Shown one piece after another: positions 7,328 through 15,253 of a stretch of DNA of 18,601 bases. The notes under the pieces are model-generated. The model was not told the DNA's origin. It worked only from the letters and a program-made list of their open reading frames with translations, and did no database searches. Within the stretch, counting starts at the first letter, position 1. Every line of letters starts with the position of its first letter. A program made the translations under genes and the position numbers. This DNA comes from F-183 sp036502165 (GTDB taxonomy: Bacteria; Acidobacteriota; Terriglobia; Bryobacterales; Bryobacteraceae): contig DASXZC010000105.1 in the NCBI GenBank assembly GCA_036502165.1, forward strand, positions 1 through 18,601, in the 5' to 3' direction.

Positions 7328-8287
7328 ATGCCGGACGTCGTCATCATCGGGGCAGGCCCAACCGGGCTCGCTTGCGGCATCGAATTGAAGCGCCGTGGAG
7401 TCGAAGCGGTGCTGTTCGACAAGGGCTGCGTCGTCAACTCGATCTTCCACTATCCGCCGAACATGGTGTTCTTCACGACACCCGAATTGCTCGAGATCGG
7501 CGACATCCCGATGACGTCTCTCAACGAGAAGCCCGTGCGCGGCGAAGCGTTGAAATACTATCGCCGCGTCGCCGATCATTACAAGCTCGACATCCGTCAG
7601 TATGAGCGCGTCGTCGATGTCACCGGCAGTGACAACGCGTTCGAAGTCGTGACGGAAAAGGCCGTGTACAGCGCGAAGAAAGTGATTCTCGCGAGCGGCT
7701 ACTACGATCGGCCGAATCTATTGAACGTCCCCGGTGAGGACCTCCCAAAGGTCATCCACTACTACGCCGAGCCTCATCCTTATTATGATCACGACGTCCT
7801 CATTGTCGGCGCGAAGAACTCCGCCGCGATCGCCGGACTCGAGCTCTGGTGGACTGGCGCGCGCGTAACTCTGATCCATCGCGGCGAAGGCATCCACCGG
7901 CACGTCAAATATTGGATCAAGCCCAACATCGAGAACCGCATCAAGAACGGCGAGATCCCCGCGTACTTCCATTCGCACATCCTCGAGATCCTTCCGGACT
8001 GCGTCCGCATCGCGACACCAGAAGGTGAGAAGACGCTCAAGAACGACTTCGTCTTCGCGCTCACCGGTTATCATCCTGACTTCGACTTCATGGAAAAGCT
8101 CGGCGTATTTCTCGATCCGAAGACGCAGAAGCCGCACACGAATCCCGAAACGCTCGAGAGCGTCACGCACGGAATTTATCTAGCCGGAGTCATCGTCGCC
8201 GGCCGCCACACCAACGAAATTTTCATTGAGAACGGGCGGTTTCACGGCGTGCAGATTGCAGCCGCAATCGAACAGGCTCTGCGTTGA
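7328..8287 (+). CDS. ypdA: YpdA/Bdr-family FAD-NAD(P)H oxidoreductase (bacillithiol disulfide reductase-like)
   Basis: 319-residue flavoprotein with two Rossmann units: FAD motif GAGPTG (8-13) and the family's NADPH motif GAKNSA (161-166). Other YpdA/Bdr hallmarks are HYPPNMVFFTTPELLEIGDIP (41-61), LTGYHPD (245-251) and GIYLAGVIVAGRHTNEIFIENG near the C-terminus, where FAD is bound. In Firmicutes this enzyme uses NADPH to reduce oxidised bacillithiol. In S. aureus the proposed active cysteine is C14 in a GGGPCG segment. Here that position is threonine (T12), and the nearest cysteine is C16, four residues on. Either the chemistry relies on C16 or on flavin alone, or the substrate differs. The gene begins 2 bases after alaS and is almost certainly on the same mRNA. 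Product family is sure; substrate is inferred. Confidence 0.88.
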   Translation: MPDVVIIGAGPTGLACGIELKRRGVEAVLFDKGCVVNSIFHYPPNMVFFTTPELLEIGDIPMTSLNEKPVRGEALKYYRRVADHYKLDIRQYERVVDVTGSDNAFEVVTEKAVYSAKKVILASGYYDRPNLLNVPGEDLPKVIHYYAEPHPYYDHDVLIVGAKNSAAIAGLELWWTGARVTLIHRGEGIHRHVKYWIKPNIENRIKNGEIPAYFHSHILEILPDCVRIATPEGEKTLKNDFVFALTGYHPDFDFMEKLGVFLDPKTQKPHTNPETLESVTHGIYLAGVIVAGRHTNEIFIENGRFHGVQIAAAIEQALR

Positions 8288-10042
8288 GAATCCCAAGATT
8301 TGTGGATCGCACCGTGACATCCTTATTCTTGATGGGTTCGCGTTCCTTGAAGACAGGCCGTTTGCATTCGAGATCGGCGGCGAGGTGAAATGCACGCCAG
8401 CAGCTGATTCAGAATGTAGTACCGTCGGAATTAAGGACGTCAGAGTAGGACCGGCTTGAATCCCCATCCCTCTAGCACTGGGGCAAAGAAGCCATCTAGG
8501 ATTCGCCGTGCTATCACTCGTCCGATTGCTGCGTCGCTCACGATTACGGAAGCGTCGTGAGACGACCGGTTGCGAAACCAGTTGATGTTCTCGTCATTGA
8601 GATGGGCCGGTCTAAGCCAAGTTCCGTCGGTCAGAGGGCCAATTTGCCGCGAATATGTCTTCAATATCTGCGCCGCCTCCATGCGTGAACGCGACCCCGC
8701 TGTTCCGCCTTTATTGGTTGCCTCACACTTTTTCAGAAGGAGCAAAACATCATAAAGGGTCATCTTCTTGGCGCGTACAGGATCGGCCAGCTTATCGAGA
8801 AAGATCGCTTCTTCCTTTTGGCGGCTGGCCGTGAGATTCGCACGATCCCAAGCCGCGAACTGGGGGTTCTGGGCAAGGTGTGAACACAGGGGCTCCACCA
8901 CAGAACGTTTGAGCACGGATTCCACCAGACGCCACCATTGTGCAAGAGCCATCGAAAAGTCTTCGGTAGGAAGGCCAAAGATTGCCCAATCACCATTACG
9001 CACGAGATTCTTTTCATCCTCAGTGATCATGTCATACCAAAAATACCGATACCGTAGGGCATTCGGCTCCGACCAAATGGACTCCGCACCTCGACTCGTA
9101 GGTATCGGATTCGGAGTAAATCGTTGCTCAATGACACGGCCCAAATCCGAGGCAACCAAGTGCGGAGCTATACCGCACAGAATTCCCCAGACCTCATGCG
9201 GGGCCGTGGTGAGAACGGATCTGACGACATTCTCGCTCGCCGCGTCTTCTGCTCGCGACCACTGCTCCGCGTCGGCAGAGGACTGAAGGTTGTCCTTTAC
9301 AAATATGGACCGGGAAGTAGCAAAGTGTATGTGTTGAACAAGTACGTTACACCAGTCTGCCCAAAGGCAGGCCGGTGCGTTCAACGCGGATAGGAGCCGC
9401 GCGAGGAGCTTGACGTCAGAAAGAGACGCGAAGACGGCACGAAAACCTAATGCAACGTTGGTCAACATGCTCGCGAATTTCACGTTGCCCAGGACGTTCA
9501 GCGCGAACTCAGCTAGCCGCAGGATAGCGGTCGGGTGCCAGGTTATCAGGACGCCGTGTTGACGATCGGCGACAGCCAAAAGCTCCTGAATGCCTTTGTG
9601 TGCGGCTGCTTGGTTGGCTGGTGATAGCGCACAAGCGTATTCAGCGAGTCCCTGACCTCCGCTTAGGCCACGAATCGCCGTGATGATGTCTCTCATCGCT
9701 GTGGCGTCCTCGTAGTGCTCAGTTCCCAAGTAGACGCGAGCAATCCAGGCGACATACCGGGCGGACTTGCCGAGTTCGAGATGACGATCCAATTTGTTCG
9801 CGCGATCCAGTGCGCCTCGGAAGTATCCAACCTGTAAACAGAATCGAGCCTCCTCTAAAATCTTGCTAGGTTCTTGTTTGCGAATGTGGGTCTTCATCTA
9901 TTCACCCTCGCGCCCCCTTCTGTATCGCGATTCCTGCTCAAGCGGCCGAATTGGACATCACCTGACTGCGCTTTCCATGTAGTATCCTTTTCGACCAAGA
10001 GCCGACGCGCTATACTCTATTTTCAGGTTCGGCTCGAAGCGT
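8288..10042. other. Patch of lower GC carrying the HEPN gene, possible horizontal acquisition
   Basis: Hand counts of single 60-base lines give 25/60 GC at 8701-8760, 26/60 at 9001-9060 and 26/60 at 9301-9360, against 38/60 in alaS at 5281-5340. Other lines in the patch are nearer the background (33/60 at 9541-9600, 35/60 at 8341-8400), so the shift is uneven. The patch separates the alaS-ypdA pair from lnt. No integrase, tRNA, insertion sequence or flanking direct repeat was found, so acquisition is an inference from composition and from the gene type. Confidence 0.4.
8440..9897 (-). CDS. HEPN-domain protein with helical repeat-like N-terminus (putative ribonuclease)
   Basis: 485 residues, no signal peptide or membrane helix, so cytosolic. 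The N-terminal 200 residues are helical with TPR-like character (LEEARFCLQVGYFRGALDRA, then ARYVAWIARVYLG). The C-terminal 170 residues read as a HEPN domain. A long first helix with WW at 321-322 and E326 (AQWWRLVESVLK) comes first, then KKMTLYDVLLLLKKCE (377-392). The motif R442-N443-x3-H447 (FRNRSSHDASV) comes next, with a last helix GRVIARRILDGFF. R-[N/D/H]-x3-H is the catalytic signature of HEPN RNases, which occur in toxins, abortive-infection and CRISPR effectors. ATG at 9897 has a GAGGG site 7 bases upstream. Lower GC than its neighbours suggests transfer. No antitoxin or nucleotidyltransferase partner is next to it. Function as an RNase or defence gene is inferred from motif and spacing only. 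Confidence 0.65.
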   Translation of the reverse strand: MKTHIRKQEPSKILEEARFCLQVGYFRGALDRANKLDRHLELGKSARYVAWIARVYLGTEHYEDATAMRDIITAIRGLSGGQGLAEYACALSPANQAAAHKGIQELLAVADRQHGVLITWHPTAILRLAEFALNVLGNVKFASMLTNVALGFRAVFASLSDVKLLARLLSALNAPACLWADWCNVLVQHIHFATSRSIFVKDNLQSSADAEQWSRAEDAASENVVRSVLTTAPHEVWGILCGIAPHLVASDLGRVIEQRFTPNPIPTSRGAESIWSEPNALRYRYFWYDMITEDEKNLVRNGDWAIFGLPTEDFSMALAQWWRLVESVLKRSVVEPLCSHLAQNPQFAAWDRANLTASRQKEEAIFLDKLADPVRAKKMTLYDVLLLLKKCEATNKGGTAGSRSRMEAAQILKTYSRQIGPLTDGTWLRPAHLNDENINWFRNRSSHDASVIVSDAAIGRVIARRILDGFFAPVLEGWGFKPVLL

Positions 10043-11500
10043 CTACTCGTTAAACGAGTATGTTCGCCTTGCGCGAAGCACGCAAAGCCCACCTGCGGCC
10101 AGACACATCCACGCGAACCAGTCGCCGTGCCGCGAATAGAACGCAGTTTCCTGTTCGATTCCATAGCGGACCACTTGTGACGTTTCGAGCCATTCCGGCA
10201 CGCGATCCGTCACACGCCCCCCAGGATCCGCGACCGCTGAGATGCCGTTGTTCGTCGCGCGTATGATCCACCGTCGGTTCTCCGCCGCGCGCATGCGGAC
10301 GATCGACAAATGCTGCTCGCGAGCCTTGCTGTGCCCGAAGTATCCATCGTTTGAAACGTTCACGAAGAACGCCGCGCCGTTGTTTGCGAACTGCCGCACA
10401 AAGTCCGGGAACACAGACTCATAGCAGATGAACACGCCAGCTTTCACGCCCTCGATCGGGAACAGAGTCATCCGTGAACCCGACACGAAGTCGCCCGGCT
10501 CATCCGTGATCTTGTTGACCCACGCGAACGCGGATGGCACGAACTCACCGAACGGCACGAGGTTGATCTTGTCGTATCGCCCGTTGACGCCCCCATCGGG
10601 ATTCAGCAGAATCGCCGAATTATATGGATTCCCTTTCGCATCGCGGATCGTAGTGCCGAACAGAAAATAATCGTCGTTACGCTCCGCCATCTCGACTGCC
10701 ATCTGATGAAACGCCGGATCGGATTCGAAATAAATCGGCCCGGGCATCTCGGGCCAAACGATCAATCGATGCGGATGTCCCGCCGCATACCGGAGCGATT
10801 GGAACTGCAATCGCGCCAGCCGCTGATCGAGCATCTCGCGCGTCCAGTCTGCTTCTTCCGGCATCGATGGCTGCACGACCACTGCCTCAAGATCGCCAAC
10901 CGCAGGCGCTGGCAAGCCCGGTAACAGCAATGGAACGAAACACAATGGCGCGAGCGCAAACGGCCTCGCGGATCTCGCCAAAACCGCAGCCGCCAGCATC
11001 GCCGCCGCCAACGCGAACACGAACGACAACCCGTAAACACCTACAAACGACGCCGCGCGCAGCAGCCATGCGGTGTCGATCCCCGATCCACCAAGCGGCA
11101 CCCACGCGAATCCGAACGACCCATGCGTTCGCTCGATCCCGACCCATAATGCAGCCCATGCCGCCGGAGTCCACCAGCGCAATCGGATCCATCCGGCGAG
11201 CCAACTGAACACCGCCAGATGCAGTGCCTTATACAAGCCGAACAGAAAGAAGGCCAGCCACGCGAGCGGCAGATTCATTCCCCCGTGGACTTCAAGCACG
11301 TACTCGATCCACTCGCACACGACCCACCAGTAGACTGCGCCCGCGATCCATCCCGCGAGAAATCGCGTACGCGCCCGCCGCTCACTCGCCATCGCGTACA
11401 ACAACGGAGCCAGCGCAATCCACGCGAGCCACTGCGCATGATATCCGGGTACAGAAAAAATCAGAAGTCCCGAGGAGACCAGCGCCAATAGCCAGGTCAC
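10043..11500 (-). CDS. lnt: Apolipoprotein N-acyltransferase
   Basis: 485-residue inner-membrane enzyme that adds the third acyl chain to the N-terminal cysteine of bacterial lipoproteins, the last step after Lgt and LspA. Six or so membrane helices fill residues 1-195, then a nitrilase-like periplasmic domain, then a final membrane helix near 460-475. The catalytic triad is visible: E251 in IVWPEMPGP, K311 in GRYDKINLVPFGEF, and C359 in FICYESVFP. NVSNDGYFG (381-389) is also family-typical. The start is GTG at 11500, inside the lipA stop (GTGA overlap of 4 bases), so the two are translationally coupled. A perfect 7-bp inverted repeat overlaps its stop codon. Confidence 0.96.
   Translation of the reverse strand: MTWLLALVSSGLLIFSVPGYHAQWLAWIALAPLLYAMASERRARTRFLAGWIAGAVYWWVVCEWIEYVLEVHGGMNLPLAWLAFFLFGLYKALHLAVFSWLAGWIRLRWWTPAAWAALWVGIERTHGSFGFAWVPLGGSGIDTAWLLRAASFVGVYGLSFVFALAAAMLAAAVLARSARPFALAPLCFVPLLLPGLPAPAVGDLEAVVVQPSMPEEADWTREMLDQRLARLQFQSLRYAAGHPHRLIVWPEMPGPIYFESDPAFHQMAVEMAERNDDYFLFGTTIRDAKGNPYNSAILLNPDGGVNGRYDKINLVPFGEFVPSAFAWVNKITDEPGDFVSGSRMTLFPIEGVKAGVFICYESVFPDFVRQFANNGAAFFVNVSNDGYFGHSKAREQHLSIVRMRAAENRRWIIRATNNGISAVADPGGRVTDRVPEWLETSQVVRYGIEQETAFYSRHGDWFAWMCLAAGGLCVLRARRTYSFNE
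10044..10060 (-). repeat. Perfect 7-bp inverted repeat at the 3' end of lnt
   Basis: TACTCGT and ACGAGTA are separated by TAA, overlapping the last lnt codons and its stop. There is no T-run after it on the minus strand, so it is not a standard intrinsic terminator. It could be an mRNA 3' hairpin or simply chance. Confidence 0.35.
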
Positions 11501-12408
11501 AGCCGAGCGGCTTCCTCGTTCACCAGATCGGCCATGTAGGAACTGCGCACGAATGGCCCGGCGAAGACGGCCTTGAGCCCGATCGAAAGTCCGTACGCGC
11601 GATAGGCCGCGAACTGCTCCTCGGTCACATAATCCGCAACGGCCAAGTTCCTGCGGGTCGGTTGCAAATATTGTCCGAGCGTCGCAACATCCACATCGTG
11701 CGCGCGCAAATCACGCAGCAGTCCTTCGATCTCCTGCGGATCCTCGCCCAATCCCACCATCGCACCCGACTTCGTCAGCGCCTCAGGACGATACCGCTTC
11801 GCAAACTTGAGGACGTCCAGGGACTGCTGATAATCCGCCTGCGGCCTGACCCGCCGATACAAGCGCGCAATCGTCTCCATGTTGTGGTTGAAGACGTGCG
11901 GACCCGCGTCCAGCACTCGCGCAACGGCATCCATATCGCCGCAGAAATCCGGAGTCAGCACCTCGACGCGCGCGTCTGGCAGAGCCCTCCGAACCTCGCG
12001 TACCGTCTCAGCGAAATGAGTAGATCCGCCATCATCGAGATCGTCGCGATTCACGGACGTGATCACCACGTAGCGCAGCTTCATCTCCGCAGCCATACGC
12101 GCGACGTTCTCAGGCTCGCAAGGATCAAGCGAGAACTCCCGCTTCGCCGGCGAACCCTTCGGCACCGAACAAAATCCGCACCCGCGCGTACACAGATTGC
12201 CGAGGATCATGAACGTCGCAGCGCCGCGATTGAAGCACTCGTGTATGTTCGGGCATCTCGCGGATTCGCAAACGGTATGCAGGTTCAACCGCCGCAAATC
12301 GCGCCGCAGATTGGTCACGGATTCGAAGTGCGTCTGAGGCTTCCGCAGCCACTCCGGCAAACGCGGCCTAGCGAGGGAATCAATCTGGACGAGCGGCTCG
12401 TTGTTCAC
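11497..12408 (-). CDS. lipA: Lipoyl synthase
   Basis: 303-residue radical SAM enzyme that inserts two sulfurs into protein-bound octanoyl groups to make lipoate for pyruvate and 2-oxoglutarate dehydrogenases and the glycine cleavage system. Both iron-sulfur clusters are visible. The auxiliary cluster cysteines are C47, C52 and C58 (CESARCPNIHEC), with the terminal RSSY (288-291) giving the serine ligand. The radical SAM cysteines are C73, C77 and C80 (CTRGCGFC). The motif VNRDDLDDGG and the MVGLGE segment are also typical. The start is GTG at 12408: an in-frame TAG two codons upstream rules out a longer form, and no clear ribosome site is seen. It sits 26 bases after the SPOR gene and overlaps lnt by 4 bases. 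No lipB is in the window. Confidence 0.97.
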   Translation of the reverse strand: MNNEPLVQIDSLARPRLPEWLRKPQTHFESVTNLRRDLRRLNLHTVCESARCPNIHECFNRGAATFMILGNLCTRGCGFCSVPKGSPAKREFSLDPCEPENVARMAAEMKLRYVVITSVNRDDLDDGGSTHFAETVREVRRALPDARVEVLTPDFCGDMDAVARVLDAGPHVFNHNMETIARLYRRVRPQADYQQSLDVLKFAKRYRPEALTKSGAMVGLGEDPQEIEGLLRDLRAHDVDVATLGQYLQPTRRNLAVADYVTEEQFAAYRAYGLSIGLKAVFAGPFVRSSYMADLVNEEAARL

Positions 12409-12434
12409 AAACCGCTATTTTCGCACGCCTCGCG

Positions 12435-13097
12435 CTAGAACCTCTTGACGATCGCCTTCGATCCCGGCATCCCGGCATCGTTCAACGAAGTGCGCGTCTG
12501 TGAAATCGCTTCCGATCCCGCCAGCGGTCCGACCAGTACGCGAAACAGGTTCGATCCTTCTGGTCCCGGACCCGCGGCCGCGCTGAAGCCCTTCTTGCGT
12601 AGAACAGAAATGAGCAAATCGGCTTCCGCTTTCGGAACGGCGGCCAACTGCAGATACGTTCCGGCGATCGCTCCGTTCGATGCCGGCGCAGCGGCAGGAG
12701 GCTCTACCTTCTCATGCTTCGGCTTCTTCTCATCCTTCTTCTCAGCCTCGGCAGCTTTCTTCTTCTCTTCAGCCTTGGGTGCCGGCTTAGGCTCCTCCGC
12801 CGCGCGAACTGGAGCCGTCACGGCAGGCTCTTCCTTCTTCGGCTCCGGCTTCTCGACTGGCGCGGGCGCCGGATCGGTCGCGGTCGCCACCTGCGTCGGC
12901 GGCGCGGCACTTGGCGAGTCAATTACAGTTGGCTTCGTTTTCGTCGCTTCGAGGCGTCCCAGGCCTCCCGAGTTCTGACCCACGATGTAGCCCATCGTGA
13001 AGAACACTCCCAACAGGATCACGACGATGAAGAATACGCTCAGCAACTGCTTGTTGCCGAGCACCAGCTCAAACTCGCCGACTTCGTTTTTTGCCAT
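12435..13097 (-). CDS. SPOR-domain single-pass membrane protein
   Basis: 220 residues with type II membrane topology: a short charged cytoplasmic N-terminus, one helix at about 18-40 (LLSVFFIVVILLGVFF), a long Pro/Ala/Lys/Glu-rich linker (about 65-140) and a C-terminal SPOR domain (about 144-220) beginning GTYLQLAAV and containing FRVLVGPL. SPOR domains bind septal peptidoglycan stripped of stem peptides and often mark cell-division proteins such as FtsN or DedD. The length and layout fit an FtsN/DedD-like role, but the sequence does not identify a specific one. The linker is low-complexity and explains the odd long open frame on the opposite strand here. Spacing is 24 bases from the slipin gene and 26 bases to lipA. 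Confidence 0.88.
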   Translation of the reverse strand: MAKNEVGEFELVLGNKQLLSVFFIVVILLGVFFTMGYIVGQNSGGLGRLEATKTKPTVIDSPSAAPPTQVATATDPAPAPVEKPEPKKEEPAVTAPVRAAEEPKPAPKAEEKKKAAEAEKKDEKKPKHEKVEPPAAAPASNGAIAGTYLQLAAVPKAEADLLISVLRKKGFSAAAGPGPEGSNLFRVLVGPLAGSEAISQTRTSLNDAGMPGSKAIVKRF

Positions 13098-13121
13098 TCA
13101 TTCCACTCCCTTGCAGTGCGA

Positions 13122-13928
13122 TCAGGCCGGGGGCGTCCCTTGCTGCGCGTTCATCCGCTCGATTGCCTTGCTTATAGTTGAGAATATATCGATTGGAATC
13201 GGAAACACAACTGTGGTGTTATGTTCTGCGCCGATCTCGACCAGGGTTTGCAGGTAGCGGAGTTGCAATGCGGCCGGTTGTCTCTGCAATTCTTCGGCGG
13301 CCTGCGCGAGTTTGGTCGCCGCTTCGGCCTCGCCCGCCGCGTGAATGATCTTCGCGCGCCGCTCGCGTTCCGCCTCCGCCTGCTTCGCGATCGCGCGGAT
13401 CATCTCAGCCGGCAGATCGACCTGCTTCACTTCCACCATCGCGACTTTCACGCCCCACGGCCCCGTATGCAGATCGAGCACCGACTGCAAGCGCACGTTC
13501 AAAGTCTCGCGCGCACTCAGCAGGTCATCGAGATCCACTTCGCCCAGCACGCTTCGCAACGTCGTCTGCGCCAATTGTGATGTCGCGTAGAGATAGTTCT
13601 GCACTTCGATCACGGCCTTGGTCGGATCGGTCACGCGGAAATAAATAACTGCGTTCACCTTCACAGTTACGTTGTCGCGCGTCACCACGTCCTGCGATGG
13701 AACTTCCATCGCCTGCACCTGCAGCGAAAGCCGTACGATCCGATCAAGTGGACGGAACACAAAAATCACACCTGGTCCCTTCGGAGCGCCCAACACGCGC
13801 CCCAGCCGGAACACGACTGCCCTTTCATATTCAGCCAGAATCTTGATCGATGAAAACAGGTAGATGACGATGAACAGGATGAAGAAGAATCCTAATCCGA
13901 AACCGCCGGGGCCGCCAGTCGAATCCAT
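13122..13928 (-). CDS. Slipin/stomatin-like SPFH membrane protein
   Basis: 268 residues: one N-terminal membrane helix (about 10-27), then an SPFH/Band 7 domain (about 30-190) with the stomatin signatures VVFRLGRVLG, GPGVIFVFRPLDRI and QDVVTRDNVTVKVNAVIYFRV. A charged coiled coil (AKQAEAERERRAKIIHAAGEAEAATKL, split by Ala-Gly turns) follows, then a hydrophobic C-terminal segment PIPIDIFSTI. Such proteins form large membrane-bound ring or cage oligomers. The gene lies 33 bases after the NfeD-type protease gene. That pairing is a well-known conserved operon in which the NfeD protease cleaves its partner slipin near the C-terminus. The role is probably membrane organisation or quality control. 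Confidence 0.95.
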   Translation of the reverse strand: MDSTGGPGGFGLGFFFILFIVIYLFSSIKILAEYERAVVFRLGRVLGAPKGPGVIFVFRPLDRIVRLSLQVQAMEVPSQDVVTRDNVTVKVNAVIYFRVTDPTKAVIEVQNYLYATSQLAQTTLRSVLGEVDLDDLLSARETLNVRLQSVLDLHTGPWGVKVAMVEVKQVDLPAEMIRAIAKQAEAERERRAKIIHAAGEAEAATKLAQAAEELQRQPAALQLRYLQTLVEIGAEHNTTVVFPIPIDIFSTISKAIERMNAQQGTPPA

Positions 13929-13961
13929 TTCGTTCTCCTCTGATGATTAGTCCATTGCAGT

Positions 13962-15224
13962 CTATCGCGGTTCGACGGTAAGCTTCATACCATCGATGGC
14001 GATCACCTTCACCGCCGCGCCTTTTTCGACCGGTTGCGTCGATTGCGCATCCCAATATTCGCCGTGCACGAATACCTTGCCCACGGGCGCCAGCGGAGTG
14101 AATGCCACACCGATCTCACTCAGCATCCCCTCGGGACCCATGATGACTTTGTTGTTGCGCGCCCGCACCGCGAGCGTCACGAGGAACAGCGTGATGACTG
14201 CGAACGGCAGCGTCACGCCGATCGCCGTCCCCGGATGTATTCGGAAATCCGGTGGAGCGTCCACCAGCACCATCGCTCCAATCGCCAACGCCAGCGCACC
14301 TCCGATCCCAAGCACGCCATGCGTCGGATACTTCGCCTCGAGCACGAAGAACGTCAGCCCCATCACCATCATCGCCGCGCCCATCCAATTGATCGGCATC
14401 GCCGCCAAGCCGTTCAGCCCGAGCAACACCAGGATCCCTCCGAACACTCCAGGCGCCACCAGGCCCGGCGATGAGAACTCCACATAAATCCCCAGCGCGC
14501 CGACCGCCAGCAGGATGAACGCCAGATTCGGATCGCTGGTCAAAGCCACCACGCGCTCGCGCAGCGACGGCTTGTACTCGACGATCTCGGCGCCCTTCAA
14601 CTCGAGCTTCTGCGTGGATCCATCGAAGCGCTTGATCTCGCGTCCATCGAGCTTATCCATCAAATCGTTCTCGTTCGAGGCCACGATGTCCGCCAGATGG
14701 TCGCTCACCGCTTCGGTGTCGGTAAAGGAAAGGGCCTCGCGCACGGCGGCCTCAGCCTTTCCGGCATTGCGTCCGCGCCGACCGGTGAGCGCTCGAACGG
14801 ATGCCGACAAGTCGTTCTCGACCTTGCGCCGCATGGTCGCGTCCATTTCCCCGTTCATGAGGACTGGCGAAGCCGCGCCAGTATTCGTCCCCGGCGACAT
14901 CGCGGCAACGTCACCTGCTTCGAGGATGATGAATCCCGCCGATGCCGCGCGCCCTCCGCTTGGCGTGACATAAGTAATCACTGGCACGTGCGATGCATTG
15001 ATCCGCTCATTGATCTGCCGCGTCGCGTCGAGCAATCCGCCCGGAGTGTTCAACCGGATCAGCACCGCCGCCGCATGCTGCGCCTCGGCCTGATCGATCG
15101 CGTGGCCGACAACTTCCGCAGTAACCGGATGCACCACTCCGTCAATCGTGATCGCAATGACTCGAGGTGAAGCCATGGAAATGGCGGCGAACAACGGTGT
15201 AAGGGCCAGCAATTTCAGCAGCAC
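13962..15224 (-). CDS. NfeD-family membrane-bound ClpP-class serine protease
   Basis: 420 residues. A signal sequence (1-19) is followed by a ClpP-like protease domain (about 21-215), several membrane helices (about 232-355) and a C-terminal NfeD OB-fold (about 358-420, MGPEGMLSEIG to KLTVEPR). The Ser-Lys dyad is visible: S95 in GGRAASAGF, and K134 in ATMRRKVENDLSASVRAL. These match S97/K138 of the archaeal homologue PH1510-N. The oxyanion-side motif NTPGG is at 59-63. The start is GTG at 15224, with a GGAGGG ribosome site 11 bases upstream. This is the long form of NfeD with an active protease, rather than the short OB-only form. It is paired with the slipin gene downstream and placed 29 bases after an exported RidA-like gene. 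Confidence 0.94.
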   Translation of the reverse strand: MLLKLLALTPLFAAISMASPRVIAITIDGVVHPVTAEVVGHAIDQAEAQHAAAVLIRLNTPGGLLDATRQINERINASHVPVITYVTPSGGRAASAGFIILEAGDVAAMSPGTNTGAASPVLMNGEMDATMRRKVENDLSASVRALTGRRGRNAGKAEAAVREALSFTDTEAVSDHLADIVASNENDLMDKLDGREIKRFDGSTQKLELKGAEIVEYKPSLRERVVALTSDPNLAFILLAVGALGIYVEFSSPGLVAPGVFGGILVLLGLNGLAAMPINWMGAAMMVMGLTFFVLEAKYPTHGVLGIGGALALAIGAMVLVDAPPDFRIHPGTAIGVTLPFAVITLFLVTLAVRARNNKVIMGPEGMLSEIGVAFTPLAPVGKVFVHGEYWDAQSTQPVEKGAAVKVIAIDGMKLTVEPR

Positions 15225-15253
15225 GGGATTTAAATCCCTCCGCCACCAGTATC

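Noticed and set aside
8226..8459. 77-codon plus-strand frame after ypdA
   Set aside because: Its only start (TTG) lies inside ypdA, and no start codon exists in the part after the ypdA stop. Kept only as a possible remnant, not called as a gene.
9898..10042. Sigma-70 promoter for the HEPN gene
   Set aside because: AT-rich elements such as TATAG and GATACT are present, but no -35/-10 pair with 16-18 base spacing on the minus strand is convincing.
11224..12438. Open frame of 404 codons opposite lipA and lnt
   Set aside because: Antisense shadow: the opposite strand encodes a complete lipoyl synthase and the start of Lnt with all catalytic residues.
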